From Solirubrobacteraceae bacterium (GTDB taxonomy: Bacteria; Actinomycetota; Thermoleophilia; Solirubrobacterales; Solirubrobacteraceae), in contig JAUJOT010000008.1 of NCBI GenBank assembly GCA_030447505.1, positions 33,400 through 97,399 of the forward strand: a DNA stretch of 64,000 nt. Reading direction: 5' to 3'. Below are positions 38,777-47,037 of this stretch, in pieces (positions within the stretch are counted from its first letter, which is position 1; each line of letters opens with the position of its first letter). Both the position numbers and the translations under genes were made by a program. The notes beneath the pieces were generated by a model. It was not told the origin of the DNA. It ran no database searches and was given only the letters and a program-made list of their open reading frames with translations.

Positions 38777-40008
38777 TGAGCACGCTCGCACCCGCGCCCG
38801 GCGGCGCGGCCGGAGGCGATCCCGCGGCCAGGCGAGACGGCGTGCTGCTGACGGGTGCGACGGGATTTCTCGGCAGCGAGCTGCTGGCGCGCTATCTGCA
38901 GCACAGCGACCGCACCGTCTACGCCGTCGTGCGCGCCGACGACGACGCGCACGCGACGCGGCGCCTGCACGAGACGCTGGCGTCGACGCTCGGCAGCGCC
39001 GAGCCGTTCGCAGGCCGCGTGCGGGCGCTGGCGGGTGACCTGACCAAGCCGGGGCTGGGGCTCGATCCCGCCGTCGCGCGCGCGGTCACCGGCTGCGTCG
39101 ACGAGATCGTCCACGGGGCGGCGGCCGTCTCGTTCGACCTCGGCCTCGAGTTCGCCCGCGCGATCAACGTCGAGGGCACGCGCGAGATGCTCGAGCTGGC
39201 GCTGCTCTGTGAGCGCCGCGGCGGCTTGCGGCGCTTCACGTACATCTCGACCGCCTACGTCGCCGGGCTGCACCGCGGGCCGTTTCGCGAGGACGACCTC
39301 GACGTCGGCCAGCGCTTCCGCAACGCATACGAGCAGTCGAAGTTCGAGTCCGAGCAGCTCGTGCGCCGCTATCGCGAGCGCCTGCCGGTCACCGTCGTGC
39401 GGCCGAGCATCATCGTCGGAGACAGCCGCACCGGCTGGACGGCGTCGTTCAACGTCCTCTACTGGCCGACGCGCGCGCTGGCGCGCGGGGCGTTTCCCGT
39501 CCTTCCCGCGCGCCGTCGTTCGCCCGTCGACGTCGTCTCGGTCGACTACGTCGCCGATGCGGTCTACGCACTCGCCGCGATGCCCGCCGGGAGTGGCAAC
39601 ACCTACCACCTCACCTCGGCAAGCGATGCGACGAGCATCGGCGAGCTGCTTGCGCTCGCCTGCGACAAGCTCGACGTCAAGCCGCCGCCGTTGATCTCGC
39701 CGCGGCTGTACCTTCGCGTGCTCGCGCCGCTGCTCGGCCGGTTCAATCCGCGCCGGCGCACGTTTGTGCGCGCGACGACGACGTACGTGCCGTACTTCTC
39801 GGTCCGGACGCAGTTCGACGACAGCCGTGCCCGCGAGGCGCTCGGGCCGCAGATCCGCCCGAGGCCACTGGCCCAGTACTACGGACGCATCATCGACTAC
39901 GCGCTGCAGACGCGCTGGGGCGCACGGCCGATGACGCGCGCCGCGGCCGCACTGCATGCCGGCCTGACAGACGTCATGTGCGCGCCGGCGCCTGTGCGCT
40001 CGCGCTGA
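38776..40008 (+). CDS. Extended SDR, fatty acyl-CoA reductase/thioester reductase-like
   Basis: A 410-residue protein. The NAD(P)-binding motif is VLLTGATGFLGSELLARYL (residues 23-41). RFTYISTAYVAG and the YxxxK motif YEQSKFESE follow, then VVRPSIIVGDS. These are typical of acyl-CoA/thioester reductases. Coupled to the WS/DGAT gene, it could supply fatty aldehyde or alcohol for wax esters. Membrane-binding helices of classical FARs are not obvious. Confidence 0.82.
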   Translation: MSTLAPAPGGAAGGDPAARRDGVLLTGATGFLGSELLARYLQHSDRTVYAVVRADDDAHATRRLHETLASTLGSAEPFAGRVRALAGDLTKPGLGLDPAVARAVTGCVDEIVHGAAAVSFDLGLEFARAINVEGTREMLELALLCERRGGLRRFTYISTAYVAGLHRGPFREDDLDVGQRFRNAYEQSKFESEQLVRRYRERLPVTVVRPSIIVGDSRTGWTASFNVLYWPTRALARGAFPVLPARRRSPVDVVSVDYVADAVYALAAMPAGSGNTYHLTSASDATSIGELLALACDKLDVKPPPLISPRLYLRVLAPLLGRFNPRRRTFVRATTTYVPYFSVRTQFDDSRAREALGPQIRPRPLAQYYGRIIDYALQTRWGARPMTRAAAALHAGLTDVMCAPAPVRSR

Positions 40009-40104
40009 CGCGCGTCTGCGTCGGCTGCCCGGCGAGGATGCACGATCGGCGCCTGGTTGACCTGGTCTCGTGCAGCGACGGTTGATCCGGGGTAGGCCGC
40101 GCTC

Positions 40105-40641
40105 ATGAGCGATGATGATCGTCCTGGCGATCGGCCGCTGGCCGTGTTCGACGCGCTGCTGATGCCCCTGCGCCTTCCGGGGCGCGTCGTCTCCGACATC
40201 GAGACGCTGGTCAACGCGGTCGTGGCGCTGCAGTCAGATGCGAGGCAGTACTTGGGCTCGGTCGACGAGCGCGCCGGAGAGCTCGTCGAGGGCCTCGGGC
40301 AGCTGCAGGGATCGATCGACCGAATCGACGGCGTGGTCACCAGCCTCGAGCAGGAGCGCATGCCGGCGTTCCTGGCGGCGGTCGGGAAGCTGCAGGCTTC
40401 GATCGACCGGATCGAGGCGCGTGTCGTCGACCTCGAGTCGCTCGAGGAGACGCTGACGACACGCATGGACGGGTTGCGTGCCGACCTCAACGAGCGCATG
40501 TCGGAGGTGCGCCACGAGGTGCGCGCGATGCGCCCGCCGCTGCAGCAGATGGCGAGCGACGTCAACAAGATCGATCAGCTGCTGCCGGATCCGAGCAGCG
40601 GCCCGCTGACCCGCCTCAAGGACACGCTGAGCTCGAGCTGA
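40105..40641 (+). CDS. Coiled-coil protein, possibly granule-associated
   Basis: A 178-residue protein dominated by heptad repeats (SIDRIDGVVTSLEQERM, KLQASIDRIEARVVDLESLEETL, RMSEVRHEVRAMRP). The N-terminus DALLMPLRLPGRVVSDIETLV looks amphipathic. It could coat lipid or polymer granules, given the neighbouring WS/DGAT cluster, but no family is recognised. Its last codons and stop are included in a 23-bp tandem duplication. Confidence 0.7.
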   Translation: MSDDDRPGDRPLAVFDALLMPLRLPGRVVSDIETLVNAVVALQSDARQYLGSVDERAGELVEGLGQLQGSIDRIDGVVTSLEQERMPAFLAAVGKLQASIDRIEARVVDLESLEETLTTRMDGLRADLNERMSEVRHEVRAMRPPLQQMASDVNKIDQLLPDPSSGPLTRLKDTLSSS

Positions 40642-40663
40642 AGGACACGCTGAGCTCGAGCTG
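40618..40663 (+). repeat. 23-bp perfect tandem duplication across a stop codon
   Basis: AAGGACACGCTGAGCTCGAG+CTG occurs at 40618-40640 and again at 40641-40663, each followed by A. The unit spans the last codons and the TGA stop of the coiled-coil protein; the second copy lies downstream of the stop. Confidence 0.95.
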
Positions 40664-40740
40664 ACCCGCTCGTGCTCGAGCTGACCGCGCTCGTCCTCGG
40701 CACGCCGGAGGGTCCTTCCTTTCTCTCCCCAATGATGCCC

Positions 40741-40766
40741 GACCCCGGCGCTCCGGCGCCGGGGTC
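40741..40766. terminator. Strong hairpin between convergent genes
   Basis: GACCCCGGCGC and GCGCCGGGGTC form a perfect 11-bp stem with a TCCG tetraloop (UNCG type, very stable). It lies between the convergent genes ending at 40641 (+) and 40786 (-). No clear T-run follows on either strand, so it is a putative bidirectional terminator. Confidence 0.65.
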
Positions 40767-40785
40767 GATGCGGCTTTGGCTCTCG

Positions 40786-41274
40786 CTACCGGTTACCCAT
40801 GTCGCTCGGGGTCTTCGGGTGCGGCTGCTTGGCGTCCGGATCGTTCGCGTCGTAGTCAGGCTGCTCCGCGTAGCCGCGCTTGCCGACTTCCTCGGGGGTC
40901 TGGTCGCCGGGGGCGACCGGCGCGTTCGTGAAGCCGGCGGTGCCCTCGCCCGGCGCGTCCGAGAGGCCGCCCTTGGCGTCGGCTTCGTCCTGCAACGTCT
41001 TGTCGTACTGCGCGTGGGGCGACGGATCGCCCTCGCCGCTGTGGTCGGTCGCCGAGCCCGCGGCGGGCGCGTCATCGGGTGAGTCGCCGAAGCCGCCGGC
41101 CTGGTAGGAGCCGGGCTCGTCGCGGCCCTCGGGCAGGCGCGACTTCTGCACGCCGGCTCCACCGGTGTCGGCGCCGAGAGAGCCCTCCTGGACGTCCTCG
41201 GCCCGCCCCTCCGCGTACGCCAGGTCGGGCGTCTTGGTGCCGGGACCCTTCTGCTTGCCTTCCTGATCGGGCAT
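40786..41274 (-). CDS. Highly hydrophilic, probably disordered protein
   Basis: A 162-residue protein rich in Gly, Asp, Glu, Pro and Ala with hardly any hydrophobic residues (MPDQEGKQKGPGTKTPDLAY, GDSPDDAPAAGSATDHSGE). There is no signal peptide. The composition is like desiccation/stress (LEA- or hydrophilin-like) proteins, but no repeat motif confirms it. It starts at ATG 41274 with AGGCGAG upstream and is divergent from a similar small gene at 41443. Confidence 0.65.
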   Translation of the reverse strand: MPDQEGKQKGPGTKTPDLAYAEGRAEDVQEGSLGADTGGAGVQKSRLPEGRDEPGSYQAGGFGDSPDDAPAAGSATDHSGEGDPSPHAQYDKTLQDEADAKGGLSDAPGEGTAGFTNAPVAPGDQTPEEVGKRGYAEQPDYDANDPDAKQPHPKTPSDMGNR

Positions 41275-41442
41275 CTCGCCTCCCTTGTGGATTCAAGGCG
41301 CGGCTACCCGACGAGCCGTTGCGGCATTCGTGGCATTCGCGTCGATGAGACGCGCACCGCCGCGTCCGGAGTGGACGTTCCCGAGCCTCCGTCAGGGGGT
41401 AGTCGCCTGCCCGGATGACAGCATTTCTATAAGGGAGGACGC

Positions 41443-41670
41443 ATGTCCGAGGAGCAGCCCAAGGACCACGACGACCATCGCAGCCCGGCCGAGGGCGACG
41501 CGCTGAAGGACGTCGACATCAAGAGCGGCACCGGCGATCCCGAGCTCGCATACCCTGAGCAGGAGGGCGAGGCCGGTCCGGCCTTCCAGACGACCAGCGG
41601 CGACGAGAACCAGATCACGCACGGCGGCGAGGAGTACCAGCCTCAGACGAAGGGCGATCCTGACACCTGA
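41443..41670 (+). CDS. Small hydrophilic acidic protein
   Basis: A 75-residue protein, MSEEQPKDHDDHRSPAEGD..., with many acidic and polar residues and no hydrophobic core. It shares a short DPELAYPEQ-like motif with the divergent neighbour's TPDLAYAEG. The ribosome-binding site AAGGGAGG lies before ATG 41443. A stress-related role is possible by composition only. Confidence 0.65.
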   Translation: MSEEQPKDHDDHRSPAEGDALKDVDIKSGTGDPELAYPEQEGEAGPAFQTTSGDENQITHGGEEYQPQTKGDPDT

Positions 41671-42101
41671 GAGCTGCCTGCGGCGGGTCACGGAGCATGC
41701 GTGGCTCGTCGACGAGCGACATGCGGTCCCGCGGCTGACGTGAACGGCAGGCCGCCGGGCGCGAATGCGCCCGCCAGCAGCAGGATCCTCGACGACCCCC
41801 CGCGTGAGTGCCGGGGGTCGTTGTGTTTCATCGGCTCGCGGCAGGGGTGTGGCGCGCTCGGGCGTCACGCGTGCGGGTACCCGTCCACCGATGGCTGAAG
41901 CCACGGGCGCTCGGTCGGTGCCGACGACACATGAACGAGCAACGGCGCGGAGCTCCTACCGACCGCGGGTCCAAAACGCCCATCGGCCAATCTGGGGCTG
42001 GTATGTGCTCGCTGCGGTACAACTCAGGTTGCGGATCGCGAGCCGGCGGCCGCCGACCGTGATCTCACCTACTGCCAGTGTCGAGGCGGGGCGGGACATC
42101 C
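41671..42101. other. Gene-free spacer
   Basis: Apart from the terminator at 41792-41829, I see no gene, tRNA or clear repeat in this 431-base stretch. The right half (about 41956-42101) would be read as the frameshifted 3' extension of the ligase remnant but has no ligase similarity. Short open frames on both strands lack ribosome-binding sites. Confidence 0.6.
41792..41829 (+). terminator. Intrinsic terminator after the small hydrophilic gene
   Basis: The stem ACGACCCCC/GGGGGTCGT (41792-41800 and 41813-41821) with a 12-base loop is followed by the T-rich TTGTGTTT. It lies about 120 bases after the stop of the gene at 41443. Confidence 0.7.
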
Positions 42102-42774
42102 TTAGAGGCCGAGCAGCAGCGATGCCACCCCGCCGTCCTCGCTCGCGCGCGCGCCCGCCACGACGCAGTCGGCGCTGCGCTCGTGCTTGACCTTGAGCAT
42201 CGCGCGCGCCGCCCTCGTAGCGCCCGGCGCGCGGCTTGGCGACGACGCCGTCGAGGCCGCCGCCGCGGAACTGCTCGAGCCAGCGCGCCGCGACCTCGCG
42301 ATCGCACGTCGCCGGCGTCGCGAACAGCGGCGGCGCTACGCCGTCGAGGAGGTCCACGAGGCGCGCCCGGCGCTCATCGAACGGCGCGCCGCGCAGATCC
42401 TCGTCGGCGACTGCGAGCAGGTCGAACGCGACGAAGATCGCCGGCGTGCGCTGCGCCAGCTCGCGCACCCGCGACGCGGCCGGGTGCAGCCGCGCCATCA
42501 GCGCAGCGAAGTCGAAGCGGTCGTGCTCGAGCACGAGCACCTCGCCGTCGAGCGCGAAGCGCTGCTGCGCGACCGCCGCGAGGGCGCTCGCCAGCTCCGG
42601 GAAGTAGCGCCCGAGCGGCCGGCCGTGGCGGCTGCGCAGGTCGACAGCGTCGCGGTCGCGAAAGGCGAGGCAGCGAAAGCCGTCCCACTTCGGCTCGTAG
42701 ACGAACTCGCCCTCCGGCAGCTCGTGGACGAGCTTTGCGAGCATCGGCTTCTGGTCGCGGTCGAGCACCGTCAC
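42102..42774 (-). pseudogene. ATP-dependent DNA ligase remnant (LigC-like)
   Basis: The N-terminal nucleotidyltransferase region is clear: the adenylated Lys in VYEPKWDGFRCL, then FALDGEVLVL, FVAFDLLAV and GLDGVVAKP. Near 42195-42210 the frame changes: the normal continuation MLKVKHERSADCVVAG appears one frame over. That frame then stops at TAA (42102-42104) directly after ASLLLGL, where functional ligases continue into the OB-fold. A frameshift plus loss of the whole OB domain indicates decay, although an indel sequencing error could explain the first defect. The start overlaps the ion-channel gene's end (GTGA). Confidence 0.8.
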
Positions 42775-43706
42775 GAGGGCGCCCGCGAGACATCCCTGCG
42801 GTCTTCGTCGAGCCCCGGCCCGTCGCGGTCGTGGCGGTGGTCGTGCGCGAACGCGGCGATCGCATCGTCGGGGTCATCGTGGTGATCGAGGACGAAGCGC
42901 TCGAGGACCATCTCACCGAACTCCTCGATCGCGTCGTGCAGCATCTCGGCGCGCAGCCGCACCGATTCCGGATGCTCGTCGGACGTCCCGCGTTCGGCGA
43001 TCTCGCTCAGCACGGGCATCGCGGCGGCCAGCGCGACGCGCGGGTCGGTCTCGGCGAAGTAGTAGGTGATCGGGAACTTGACGAGGTCGCGCTGGACTGC
43101 GATCAGCCGCGACGTGAGGTCCGCGTACAGCTGCGAGGCGACTGACGTCTCGAGCTGCGGAAGCTCCACGCCGAGCCGGCGTTCGCTGTCGGCGAGCAGG
43201 TGGATCTCGTACGCCAGCGAGCGGCGGCGCGACAGGACGGGGTGGATCTGAAGCAGCCACGACACCGCCGCGGTGAGCATGCCGAATCCGATCAGCGCCT
43301 CGATCGGGCTCAGGACCTGCAGCCATCCCGCCTTCGGCACGACGTTGGCGGAGCCCAGGGTCGTGATCGTCGTGAGCGAGATGTGCAGCGCACCGACGAT
43401 CGGGCTGTGCGCCACGGTCCCCTCCGCCAGCACGTACTCCTGCGGGTAGTGGGGCAGGTAGATCAGCGCCCAGCCGACGACGAGCGTCGCCGCCCAGAAG
43501 CAGATCACGCCCGACAGGGCGAGTGGGCCGGCGAGCGAGAGGACGAAGCGCCGCTGCCCGCTCGCGCGCCGCAGCAGCGTCCAGACGCCGCGCGCGATCT
43601 TGCCGCTGAACCTGCTCAGCGCGCCGGGCCGGAACAGCACGGTGAAGATGTCCTGGCCCACCACCGCGATCAGCGCAATCCCAACGGCCAACGACAAGAT
43701 CGTCAT
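42771..43706 (-). CDS. Two-transmembrane ion-channel-like protein
   Basis: A 311-residue protein. Hydrophobic segments occur at residues about 3-25, 55-80 and 120-145. Before the last one comes a pore-loop-like sequence, SLTTITTLGSANVVP, in the position of a potassium channel filter, but with TLGS instead of TxGYG. The C-terminal 150 residues are soluble, helical and His/Asp-rich near the end (DHHDDPDDAIAAFAHDHRHD). ATG 43706 is chosen over an earlier in-frame start at 43751. The ion specificity is unknown. Confidence 0.75.
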   Translation of the reverse strand: MTILSLAVGIALIAVVGQDIFTVLFRPGALSRFSGKIARGVWTLLRRASGQRRFVLSLAGPLALSGVICFWAATLVVGWALIYLPHYPQEYVLAEGTVAHSPIVGALHISLTTITTLGSANVVPKAGWLQVLSPIEALIGFGMLTAAVSWLLQIHPVLSRRRSLAYEIHLLADSERRLGVELPQLETSVASQLYADLTSRLIAVQRDLVKFPITYYFAETDPRVALAAAMPVLSEIAERGTSDEHPESVRLRAEMLHDAIEEFGEMVLERFVLDHHDDPDDAIAAFAHDHRHDRDGPGLDEDRRDVSRAPS

Positions 43707-43788
43707 GGAGGCAGAATCTCCGCTTCGGATGATGCTCAAGCGCGACAACATCTGGTCACCGCCCGTTGCACCGCCGGGCGTGGCCGCG

Positions 43789-44001
43789 CTAGGCCTTCGG
43801 CGGCATCCGGGTGAGATCGCCGACGGGCCAGGAGAACTGCTTGTCGTTGCCGGCGAAGCGGATCACGGCCTGATAGTCGTCGATCATGCCGACGACCGTC
43901 GCCTCGACGATCTGGATCTCGCCGGTCAGCGGCGCGACGCGCATCACGGCCACGCGGTCGCCCTCCTCGAAGCTCTGCGGCTCGTCGGGTCGCTCGCTCA
44001 T
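43789..44001 (-). CDS. Small protein of unknown function
   Basis: A 70-residue protein, MSERPDEPQSFEEGDRVAVM..., with a predicted beta-rich centre (GEIQIVEATVVGMIDDYQAVIRF) and FSWPVGDLTRMPP near the end. The pattern resembles small SH3-like barrels, which is only a guess. It lies alone between the channel gene and the MFS operon. Confidence 0.6.
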   Translation of the reverse strand: MSERPDEPQSFEEGDRVAVMRVAPLTGEIQIVEATVVGMIDDYQAVIRFAGNDKQFSWPVGDLTRMPPKA

Positions 44002-44065
44002 CCGAGCGGGACGCTAACGGACCGCGCGCGGCGCCGGTCGGCGCGGCCCCGACTGGCTCTGCGCC

Positions 44066-44182
44066 TCACCCGATCCAGGGACCGCCGGTGTTCTGCCAGT
44101 ACGCCGGCCGCGGATCGTCGGGCTGCGGCGGCTTCGGCTTGGCCTCCGTTGCCGTCTTCAGCTGTGCTTCCTCAGCTCTCAT
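44066..44182 (-). CDS. Small Pro-rich protein overlapping the MFS gene end
   Basis: A 38-residue peptide, MRAEEAQLKTATEAKPKPPQ ending AYWQNTGGPWIG. Its ATG (44182) lies inside the last codons of the MFS gene in another frame, giving an 11-base overlap and likely coupling. The sharply defined Trp/Gly-rich end suggests it is a real peptide, but no family is recognised. Confidence 0.45.
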   Translation of the reverse strand: MRAEEAQLKTATEAKPKPPQPDDPRPAYWQNTGGPWIG

Positions 44183-45401
44183 GTGAGAACTCCACGACCC
44201 GGCCCTCGCCGCCGAGGCGCAATGCGAGCAAGGCCGACGTGCCGGCCGCCGCCGCGGTGATCGCGAAGAACGCGACCGCGTGCGAGCTGCCGTGCCCGAG
44301 CAGCGCGGCGAGCAGCAGAGCCGAGACGATGCTGCCGGCGTAGCGGCCGGTGGAGAAGAGGCCGGCGGCGACGCCGGCGCGGCGCGGGTCGACCGCCTCG
44401 ATCGCGGCGGTCTGCAGCGCCGCGTTGGCGAAGCCGAGGCCCACCCCGCCCAGCAGCAGCGCGGCGGCGAGGCCGCCCGCCGACGGCGCGGCGCCCATCG
44501 CCGCGAGCATCGCGCCGGCGATCGTCAGCAGCGTCAGGCCGCCGGCGGCGGGCAGCCGGTTGCCGCGGCGGTCGGCGAGGCGCCCGCCAAGCGGGGCGAC
44601 GGCGATCATCGCGACCGACAGCATCGCGAGCGCGAGCCCGGCGTCGGCCGCCGACCAGCCCGGCTGCCCGGCGAGCACGACGGGCACGGCGAGCAGCGTG
44701 CCGTACATCGCGAGGTTGCTCAGGCCGACGGCCGCGGTCGCGGCGCCGAAGACCGGGACGCGCAGCGGCTGCGCCCAGTCCCAGCGCGGGCGCGGATGCG
44801 CGCGCCCCCGGCCGGCGTCCCGCCGCGCGGGCACCACGCTCGGCAGCGCGCGCAGCGAGAGCACGACTGCCGCCGCGACGACCGGGACGTTGACGAGGAA
44901 GATCGCGCGCCAGCCGAGCGCGCCGACGAGCACGCCGCCCAGTGCCGGGCCGACGGCGGCAGCGGCGCCGACGGCCGAGCCGAGCAGACCGAAGCCGGAC
45001 GCGCGACGGCCCTCCGGCAGCGCGTCGCGCAGGAGCGCCATCGCGTTGGGAAAGACGAGCGAGCCGGCGATCGCCTGCCCGAGCCGGGCGACGATCAGCA
45101 GCTCGAGGGAGGGCGCGAGGCCGGCGGCGGCGGAGGCGGCGGCGAACGCGAACAGGCCCCACAGCAGGACGCGGCGGCGTCCGAGGCGGTCGCCGAGGCG
45201 GCCGGCGAACGGAGCGAGCGTCGCCATCGCGACGACGTAGGACGTGACGAGCCAGCTCGACGCGGCAACGCCGCCGCCCGTGCCCGACGCGATGTCGGGC
45301 AGGGCGACGGCGAGCATCGTGGAGTTGAGCGGGAGCAGCGTCCCGCTCAGCGCCACGGCGGCGAGAACCGTCCTGTCAGACGATCTGGACGATGCCCGCA
45401 T
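44172..45401 (-). CDS. MFS transporter (drug/H+ antiporter type)
   Basis: A 409-residue integral membrane protein with about 12 hydrophobic segments. It contains the MFS loop motif GRLGDRLGRRRVL between helices 2 and 3 and antiporter-like GPALGGVLVGALGWRAIFLVNVP. It probably exports a small molecule by proton antiport. ATG 45401 overlaps the end of the upstream PEP-utilising gene by 26 bases, so both belong to one operon. Start 45440 would add 13 residues. Confidence 0.88.
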   Translation of the reverse strand: MRASSRSSDRTVLAAVALSGTLLPLNSTMLAVALPDIASGTGGGVAASSWLVTSYVVAMATLAPFAGRLGDRLGRRRVLLWGLFAFAAASAAAGLAPSLELLIVARLGQAIAGSLVFPNAMALLRDALPEGRRASGFGLLGSAVGAAAAVGPALGGVLVGALGWRAIFLVNVPVVAAAVVLSLRALPSVVPARRDAGRGRAHPRPRWDWAQPLRVPVFGAATAAVGLSNLAMYGTLLAVPVVLAGQPGWSAADAGLALAMLSVAMIAVAPLGGRLADRRGNRLPAAGGLTLLTIAGAMLAAMGAAPSAGGLAAALLLGGVGLGFANAALQTAAIEAVDPRRAGVAAGLFSTGRYAGSIVSALLLAALLGHGSSHAVAFFAITAAAAGTSALLALRLGGEGRVVEFSHES

Positions 45402-47037
45402 CGCCGTCGACCTCGATCGTCTGGCCGTCGGCGATGACACTCGTCGCGATGCCGGTGCCGACGACGGCCGGGATGCCGTACTCGCGGGCGACGACCGCGC
45501 AGTGGCTCAGCACGCCGCCGGTGTCGGTCACCACGGCGGCGGCGGTCGCGAACAGCGGCGTCCACGGCGGCGCGGTCGTCTCGGCGACGATGATGTCGCC
45601 GGGCTGGACGCGGCCGGACTCGGAGATCGAGCGGATCACGCGCGCGGTGCCGCGCACGATCCCCGACGAGCCCGCCGAGCCCCGCAGCTCGCGCTCGTTC
45701 GCGGGCGCCTGCGGGACGCCGTTGAACTTCATCGTCAGGCCCGTGAACGGGTCGTCGGGCGGCGGCTCGGTCGGGATCGCGCCGAGCACGGGCGGCGGCG
45801 CGATCGTCCGCTGCTGGGCGATCGCGGTGAGCCGCTCGTCGACGACCGCGCGCAGATCCGCGCCCGGCGTCGCGAGAGCCGTCTGCAGCTCCTCGGGCGT
45901 GAGCATGAACACGTCGTCGGCGACGACGATCGCGCCGTCGTCGGCGAGCCGGCGGCCCGCCTCGAGCAGCACGGCGCGCAGGTGGTGGATCGACATGTTG
46001 TCGATGTAGAAGTTGTGGTCCTCGGAGATGACGAGGCCCGACTGCGCCGCGGCGAGCATCGCCTCGAACTGCCCCGCGATCTGCGCCGGGTAGTCGCGCA
46101 GGCGCTCGCGTGCTTCCGCGATCGCATGCTCTCGGGCGGCTGCCGCTGCCTGCGTCGTGACCGCGGGCGCCTCGCTCTCGGGAAGGCGGACGAAGTCCTG
46201 CAGGCGCTCGATGACCGGCGTCGGATCCTCCGTCCAGCTCGGTGCGACGATCGTCCACTTGTCGGCGCGGCGGCCGTAGCGGTCGACGTACTCCTCCACG
46301 TCGGCGAGGAACGCGCGGCCGTCGGACGTCGCGTAGAGCGCCGGGAGGACCTCGGCGGCTGGGCGCGACACGAGCACCTCGTGGACGTCGCGGCTCGCGA
46401 TCGCGCGGCGGCTCAGCGTCCACAGCGCCTGCCCGACCTCGACGGTCATGTTCGGCAGGCCCTCGAGCAGCCGGTAGGAGTCAAGCGGCCCGGCGTCGGG
46501 AAACAGCCCGCGGTAGAGCTCGTCGAACTCGCTGATCGCCAGGTAGGACGGCAGCACGATCTCGAAGTGCAGCTCCCAGACGCGCAGCAGCCGCTCCCAC
46601 GTCTGCGCGACGTGCGCGGCGAACCGCGCGCGGCTCGCGCGCTCGAGGTCGAAGGTGTCCCAGAAGACCAGGTGCGCGCGGACCTCGGGGAGGATCTGCT
46701 CGGACCACAGCTCGTCGAGCCGTCCGAGCGCTTCGCGGATCGCGGCCTCGGCGAGCGCGCCCTGCGCGGCCATCTCGTCCGGCGTGCCGGTCATCGGCAC
46801 CATCGCCTGGTACTGGTAGCCATTGATCGTGCGCACCTCCATGCGCTCCAGCGGGGCGTCGTAGGCGCGGACGCCGTGGCTGAAGCCGTGCCCGATCGCG
46901 CGCTCGATCATCGCCGACTCCATCGGCGCGAGCGGATCGGGGAAGTGCATCTTGTCCTGCTGCCAGAAGAGCGGCTCGTCGGCGCCGGCCAGGGCAAAGG
47001 CGGTCGGGGCGGTCGCGGCTGTCGTCTGCGGGGTCAT
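45376..47037 (-). CDS. PEP-utilising mobile-domain protein (C-terminal half of a split dikinase)
   Basis: A 553-residue protein. Residues 1-440 are an all-helical region starting LFWQQDKMHFPDPLAPM. The last 95 form the swivelling phosphohistidine domain with the catalytic His in TDTGGVLSHCAVVAREYGIPAVVG. With the neighbouring ATP-grasp protein it reproduces the domain order of rifampin phosphotransferase or PEP synthase-like enzymes, split into two genes. The ATG at 47037 has CAGGAGG upstream and overlaps the partner's stop. Confidence 0.82.
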   Translation of the reverse strand: MTPQTTAATAPTAFALAGADEPLFWQQDKMHFPDPLAPMESAMIERAIGHGFSHGVRAYDAPLERMEVRTINGYQYQAMVPMTGTPDEMAAQGALAEAAIREALGRLDELWSEQILPEVRAHLVFWDTFDLERASRARFAAHVAQTWERLLRVWELHFEIVLPSYLAISEFDELYRGLFPDAGPLDSYRLLEGLPNMTVEVGQALWTLSRRAIASRDVHEVLVSRPAAEVLPALYATSDGRAFLADVEEYVDRYGRRADKWTIVAPSWTEDPTPVIERLQDFVRLPESEAPAVTTQAAAAAREHAIAEARERLRDYPAQIAGQFEAMLAAAQSGLVISEDHNFYIDNMSIHHLRAVLLEAGRRLADDGAIVVADDVFMLTPEELQTALATPGADLRAVVDERLTAIAQQRTIAPPPVLGAIPTEPPPDDPFTGLTMKFNGVPQAPANERELRGSAGSSGIVRGTARVIRSISESGRVQPGDIIVAETTAPPWTPLFATAAAVVTDTGGVLSHCAVVAREYGIPAVVGTGIATSVIADGQTIEVDGDAGIVQIV

